A program made the translations under genes and the position numbers. Below the pieces are notes generated by a model that worked only from the letters and a program-made list of their open reading frames with translations, did no database searches and had not been told where the DNA came from. 64,000 nucleotides of DNA from JALZCH01 sp036387135 (GTDB taxonomy: Bacteria > Acidobacteriota > Blastocatellia > Pyrinomonadales > Pyrinomonadaceae), in contig DASVUH010000016.1 of the NCBI GenBank assembly GCA_036387135.1, positions 62,001-126,000 on the forward strand, read 5' to 3'. Position 1 is the stretch's first letter; every line of letters begins with the position of its first letter. Shown one piece after another: positions 61,363 through 64,000 of the stretch.

Positions 61363-63385
61363 ATTGACAAGAAATTTATTAAAAACAATTTCAACCGTTT
61401 CGTTATGCTGTTTTCTTTCGGTGATTGCCGCGGCGCAAAATCCGCCAAATCCGCCGCAGCCGAATCCGGCAAATACGCCGCCTGCGACACAGCCGCAAAA
61501 TCCGAATCAACAGCAGCCGACGAACACCGAGCCGCAGCCCGGAGTGCGCCAACAGCCGCCGAGCATACCGCAGCAGCAACAGCCGCAAACGCAGATTCCG
61601 GCGCAGACGAATCAGCCGAACGCGCAGCCGAATGCCGCTCCGCAAACGGGACAGCCGCCGGTTTCCGGCGTTCCGCAAACTCCTGCAAGCAATGTCGGCG
61701 TTTCGTCGGGAATCGCGCCGACGGATTTGCCTGCCGATCCGCCGCCGATTGCGCCGAATTTTGAAGCTCCGGCGCGTCCGCTGCCTTCGGCTGAAAGAGT
61801 CGGCGTTGACATCGCCAATCAGTTGCCGCTCTCGCTCGAAGAAGCGATTTCGCTGGCTTTGACAAACAATAACGATATTGATTCGGCGCAAATCGAAGTC
61901 AGAATCGCCGAATTTAATCTGCGCGGCGCGCGGGGCGTTTACGATCCGGTTTTATCTTCGGAAAGTTATTACGAACGACGCACGACGCCGAGCGCTTCCA
62001 CCATCGGCGGCGCAGGCGCGAGCGGTTCGGTCACGCAATCGGACATTACGGGCGCATTCGGCTTGCGCGGCTTTACGCCGTTTGCGGGCGGTTCTTACGC
62101 GGCTGATTTTACGAACACGCGGCTCACGACGAGCAACCAGAACGCGACGCTCAACCCGCAATATCCGACCGCGCTGACTCTGGGCTACACGCAGCCGCTC
62201 TGGCGCGGCTTGCGGTTCGACAACAACCGCCGCCAAATCGCCATTGCCAAGAAAAATCTGAGCTTGACCGATGCCCAATTTCGCCAGCGCGCGATTGACG
62301 TGATCGCGCAGGTTCAGCAGGCATATTGGGATTTGACTTTTTCGCTGAGAAATTTACAGGTGCAGATTGATGCCGTCAAACAGGCGCGGCAGCAGCTTGA
62401 AAGCAATCAGCGGCTCGTCGCTAAAGGAGCGCTCGCGCCGATTGAGATTATCGCCGCGACAACGCAGGTGACGACTTTCGAGCAGAACGTTTACACGGCG
62501 CAGGAACAAGTAACGCGCGCCGAAAACACTCTGAAAACGCTGATGCTGAAAGAGCGAAGCTCGGAAATATGGTCGCGCCCGCTAACTCCGATTTCGGAAA
62601 TTGATCTCGACCCGCCGCGCGTTGATCTCGTCGCGGCGGTTGACGATGCCCTCAAAAATCGCCCTGAAATCGCGCAACTGACGACCAGCTCGGAAATAAA
62701 CGAAATAGACGCGCGCTATTTCCGCGATCAAACCAAACCGCAAATTGATCTCGTCGGCACTTATACGGCAAGCGGCTTAGCCGGGGCGAGAAATCCGGCG
62801 AGACCGAACGCCAATCCGCCGGAAAATCTCGTCGGCGGTTATTTCAATTCGCTCGGAAATTTACTCGGTCAGGATTTCCCTACCTATCGAGCCGGAGTCG
62901 TCATTTCGCTCCCGCTCAAAAACCGCACGGCGGAAGCAAATCTGGGGCGGACGCTGGCGGAAGGAAGTCAAATCCGCAACCAGCGGCTTCAGCAGGAGCA
63001 AATCATCCAAGCCGACGTGCGAAACTCGGTTCAGTCACTGCGCTCGGCGGAAGCCAGACTGCAATCTGCGGCGGCGGCGCGCGATTCGGCGGAAAAACAA
63101 TTTGAAAGCGAACAGCGACAATTTCGCGCCGGAACGACGACTTTTTATCTCGTTTTGCAGCGTCAAACCGAATTGCTCGCCGCGCGCGGGCGCGAGCTGC
63201 AGGCGCAGACAGATTTGAACAAAGCTATTTCCACATTTCAACGCGCGACCGGCACGACGCTTTCGGCAAACAACGTTTCCGTCAAAGACGGCGCGCTTGA
63301 CAATAAGCTCGTTTTTCAGCCGATTACCGCGTTCAAATTCAGCGCGGTCGGCAATCTGGTCAATAAAGCAGAAGAAGAAAAATAA
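61337..63385 (+). CDS. TolC-family outer-membrane efflux protein with a long P/Q/N-rich spacer
   Basis: A 682-residue outer-membrane channel. Either the ATG at 61337 (after AAGGAAGG) or an in-frame TTG at 61364 (after AGGAG) may start it. Signal peptide about 10-33 (SVIAAAQ). Residues about 34-150 are an extreme Pro/Gln/Asn-rich spacer. The TolC fold follows (about 165-650): LPLSLEEAISLALTNNNDI, then two helical-hairpin repeats with LRGARGVYDPVL and AKGALAPIEIIAATTQV, and later FRAGTTTFYLVLQRQTELLAAR. Third gene of the RND operon, overlapping the pump by 26 bases. Confidence 0.9.
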   Translation: MQIRPQENKLTRNLLKTISTVSLCCFLSVIAAAQNPPNPPQPNPANTPPATQPQNPNQQQPTNTEPQPGVRQQPPSIPQQQQPQTQIPAQTNQPNAQPNAAPQTGQPPVSGVPQTPASNVGVSSGIAPTDLPADPPPIAPNFEAPARPLPSAERVGVDIANQLPLSLEEAISLALTNNNDIDSAQIEVRIAEFNLRGARGVYDPVLSSESYYERRTTPSASTIGGAGASGSVTQSDITGAFGLRGFTPFAGGSYAADFTNTRLTTSNQNATLNPQYPTALTLGYTQPLWRGLRFDNNRRQIAIAKKNLSLTDAQFRQRAIDVIAQVQQAYWDLTFSLRNLQVQIDAVKQARQQLESNQRLVAKGALAPIEIIAATTQVTTFEQNVYTAQEQVTRAENTLKTLMLKERSSEIWSRPLTPISEIDLDPPRVDLVAAVDDALKNRPEIAQLTTSSEINEIDARYFRDQTKPQIDLVGTYTASGLAGARNPARPNANPPENLVGGYFNSLGNLLGQDFPTYRAGVVISLPLKNRTAEANLGRTLAEGSQIRNQRLQQEQIIQADVRNSVQSLRSAEARLQSAAAARDSAEKQFESEQRQFRAGTTTFYLVLQRQTELLAARGRELQAQTDLNKAISTFQRATGTTLSANNVSVKDGALDNKLVFQPITAFKFSAVGNLVNKAEEEK

Positions 63386-63386
63386 C

Positions 63387-63584
63387 ATCGCGCTGGCGAT
63401 GAAATGAATTTAGCCGTGTGTTTTAGCGCACGGATTAGAAAGCATAACAATTAGCGTCGCGTCGGCGACGATTGAAAATACGCAAATATTCAATCGTCAC
63501 TGACGCGACGCTATTTTGTTTCACGACTAACCGCGCGCTAAAGCACACGGCTAAATTCATTCTGTCGCTGACGCGACGCGCGAT
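63387..63584. mobile_element. Foldback (MITE-like) inverted-repeat element
   Basis: A 198-base near-palindrome between the efflux operon and clpP. The outer ends ATCGCGC and GCGCGAT match. ATGAATTTAGCCGTGTG faces CACACGGCTAAATTCAT. An inner arm AGCGTCGCGTC faces GACGCGACGCT, and GACGATTGAA faces TTCAATCGTC. No coding frame is seen. It is either a non-autonomous transposon remnant or a large structured repeat. It starts 1 base after the channel gene stop. Confidence 0.65.
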
Positions 63585-63767
63585 ATAAATTAAATTGTTT
63601 CTCCTTCTGCGCGGAGCTTTGCGTCTTTGCGAATAGTAAAAAATAAAAACTTCAAGAAAAACTTTAACGCCGCGATTTGAGTTTTTCGGCTGACGTTGTA
63701 GAATCTCTCACAGACAAAACGGTAGCAGCCGTTTTTGTCCAAAATATTTTTCTTGGAAGAAGAAGTT

Positions 63768-64000
63768 ATGGCATTAGTTCCAATGGTAGTCGAACAAACC
63801 TCGCGCGGCGAGCGGGCGTTCGATATTTACTCGCGTCTCTTAAAAGACAGCATTATTTTTTTAGGCACGCCGATTGACGATATGATTGCGAACCTGATTG
63901 TCGCGCAATTATTGTTTCTCGAAGCGGAAGACCCGGAACGCGACATCAATATTTATGTCAACAGTCCGGGCGGCTCGATTACGGCGGGAATGGCAATTTA
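63768..64000 (+). CDS. clpP: ATP-dependent Clp protease proteolytic subunit (3' end outside window)
   Basis: The first 77 residues are present, starting MALVPMVVEQTSRGERAFDI with GGAAGAAGAAG before the ATG. IYSRLLKDSIIFLGTPID, LLFLEAEDPERDINIYVNSPGG and SITAGMAIY are the family's N-terminal signatures. The window ends before the catalytic Ser, His and Asp. ClpP forms the 14-mer chamber that degrades proteins with ClpX or ClpA. The 183 bases before it (63585-63767) hold no other gene; a foldback element lies further upstream. Confidence 0.95.
   Translation, partial: MALVPMVVEQTSRGERAFDIYSRLLKDSIIFLGTPIDDMIANLIVAQLLFLEAEDPERDINIYVNSPGGSITAGMAI

Noticed and set aside
61344..61891. Several Arg/Ser/Ala-rich open frames on both strands over the Pro/Gln/Asn-rich spacer
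   Set aside because: They are shadows of the low-complexity spacer of the TolC-like gene.

Overview
The window reads as a chromosomal segment of a Gram-negative, non-model bacterium of moderate GC, most likely an Acidobacteriota member of the Blastocatellia/Pyrinomonadaceae kind. This placement is an inference from gene content: propeller-type sensor kinases, CSLREA/choice-of-anchor Q surface proteins, DUF2911, a large alpha-2-macroglobulin, and an acetylornithine-type carbamoyltransferase. There is no rRNA, phage or CRISPR array. One tRNA is present, tRNA-Leu(UAG).

Region 1 (1-17.3 kb, all + strand) is a signalling and surface-protein locus. Two paralogous propeller/Y_Y_Y/HisKA_3 sensor kinases (the first cut by the window edge) precede a NarL-type response regulator. 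Four large secreted proteins follow: two CSLREA/beta-helix proteins, one VCBS/FG-GAP repeat protein, and one 1462-residue beta-helix/Calx-beta/dockerin/cohesin protein. Three small genes lie among them. A 16-bp palindrome with 7-2-7 architecture (CTGTGTA-NN-TACACRG) is perfect in front of the regulator gene and recurs in front of each of the four secreted-protein genes. Each of those four also has a weaker copy 109-121 bp further upstream. I read this as an undescribed regulon, with the regulator at 5313-5975 as the best candidate for the binding protein. This is the main novelty of the window.

Region 2 (17.4-35.2 kb) is an amino-acid biosynthesis supercluster. mazG-argH run leftwards, diverging from argR-argG-(P-loop protein)-(GNAT)-argC-(SGNH hydrolase)-argD, followed by proB-proA. 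thrA and thrC lie on the minus strand, divergent from thrB-argF'-trmB-argB. The carbamoyltransferase looks like the N-acetyl/succinylornithine type, so arginine is probably made through an acylated citrulline. argA/argJ and argE are not in the window.

Region 3 (35.2-52 kb) holds exported and accessory proteins: DUF2911, an SRPBCC protein, an M14 metallopeptidase, a zinc-ribbon protein, a SnoaL-like protein, a DinB-like protein, a 2072-residue alpha-2-macroglobulin that lacks the thioester cysteine, an M4 metallopeptidase, a metallophosphoesterase and a UbiD-family decarboxylase.

Region 4 (52-64 kb) starts with two look-alike hairpins, tRNA-Leu and trigger factor. An envelope-stress module follows: ECF sigma, zinc-binding anti-sigma and two Spy/CpxP-like proteins on the minus strand, divergent from an RND efflux operon (MFP, AcrB-like pump, TolC-like channel). 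A matched pair of GTAAC-N18-GTCTA elements faces both ways in the divergent gap, which suggests the sigma factor drives both arms. The window ends with a foldback repeat and the start of clpP.

Scattered through the window are at least six arrays of degenerate heptanucleotide repeats. Four are intergenic and fold into hairpins, and two lie in frame inside genes. They resemble the STRR repeats known from cyanobacteria and look like a mobile or expanding repeat class in this genome.
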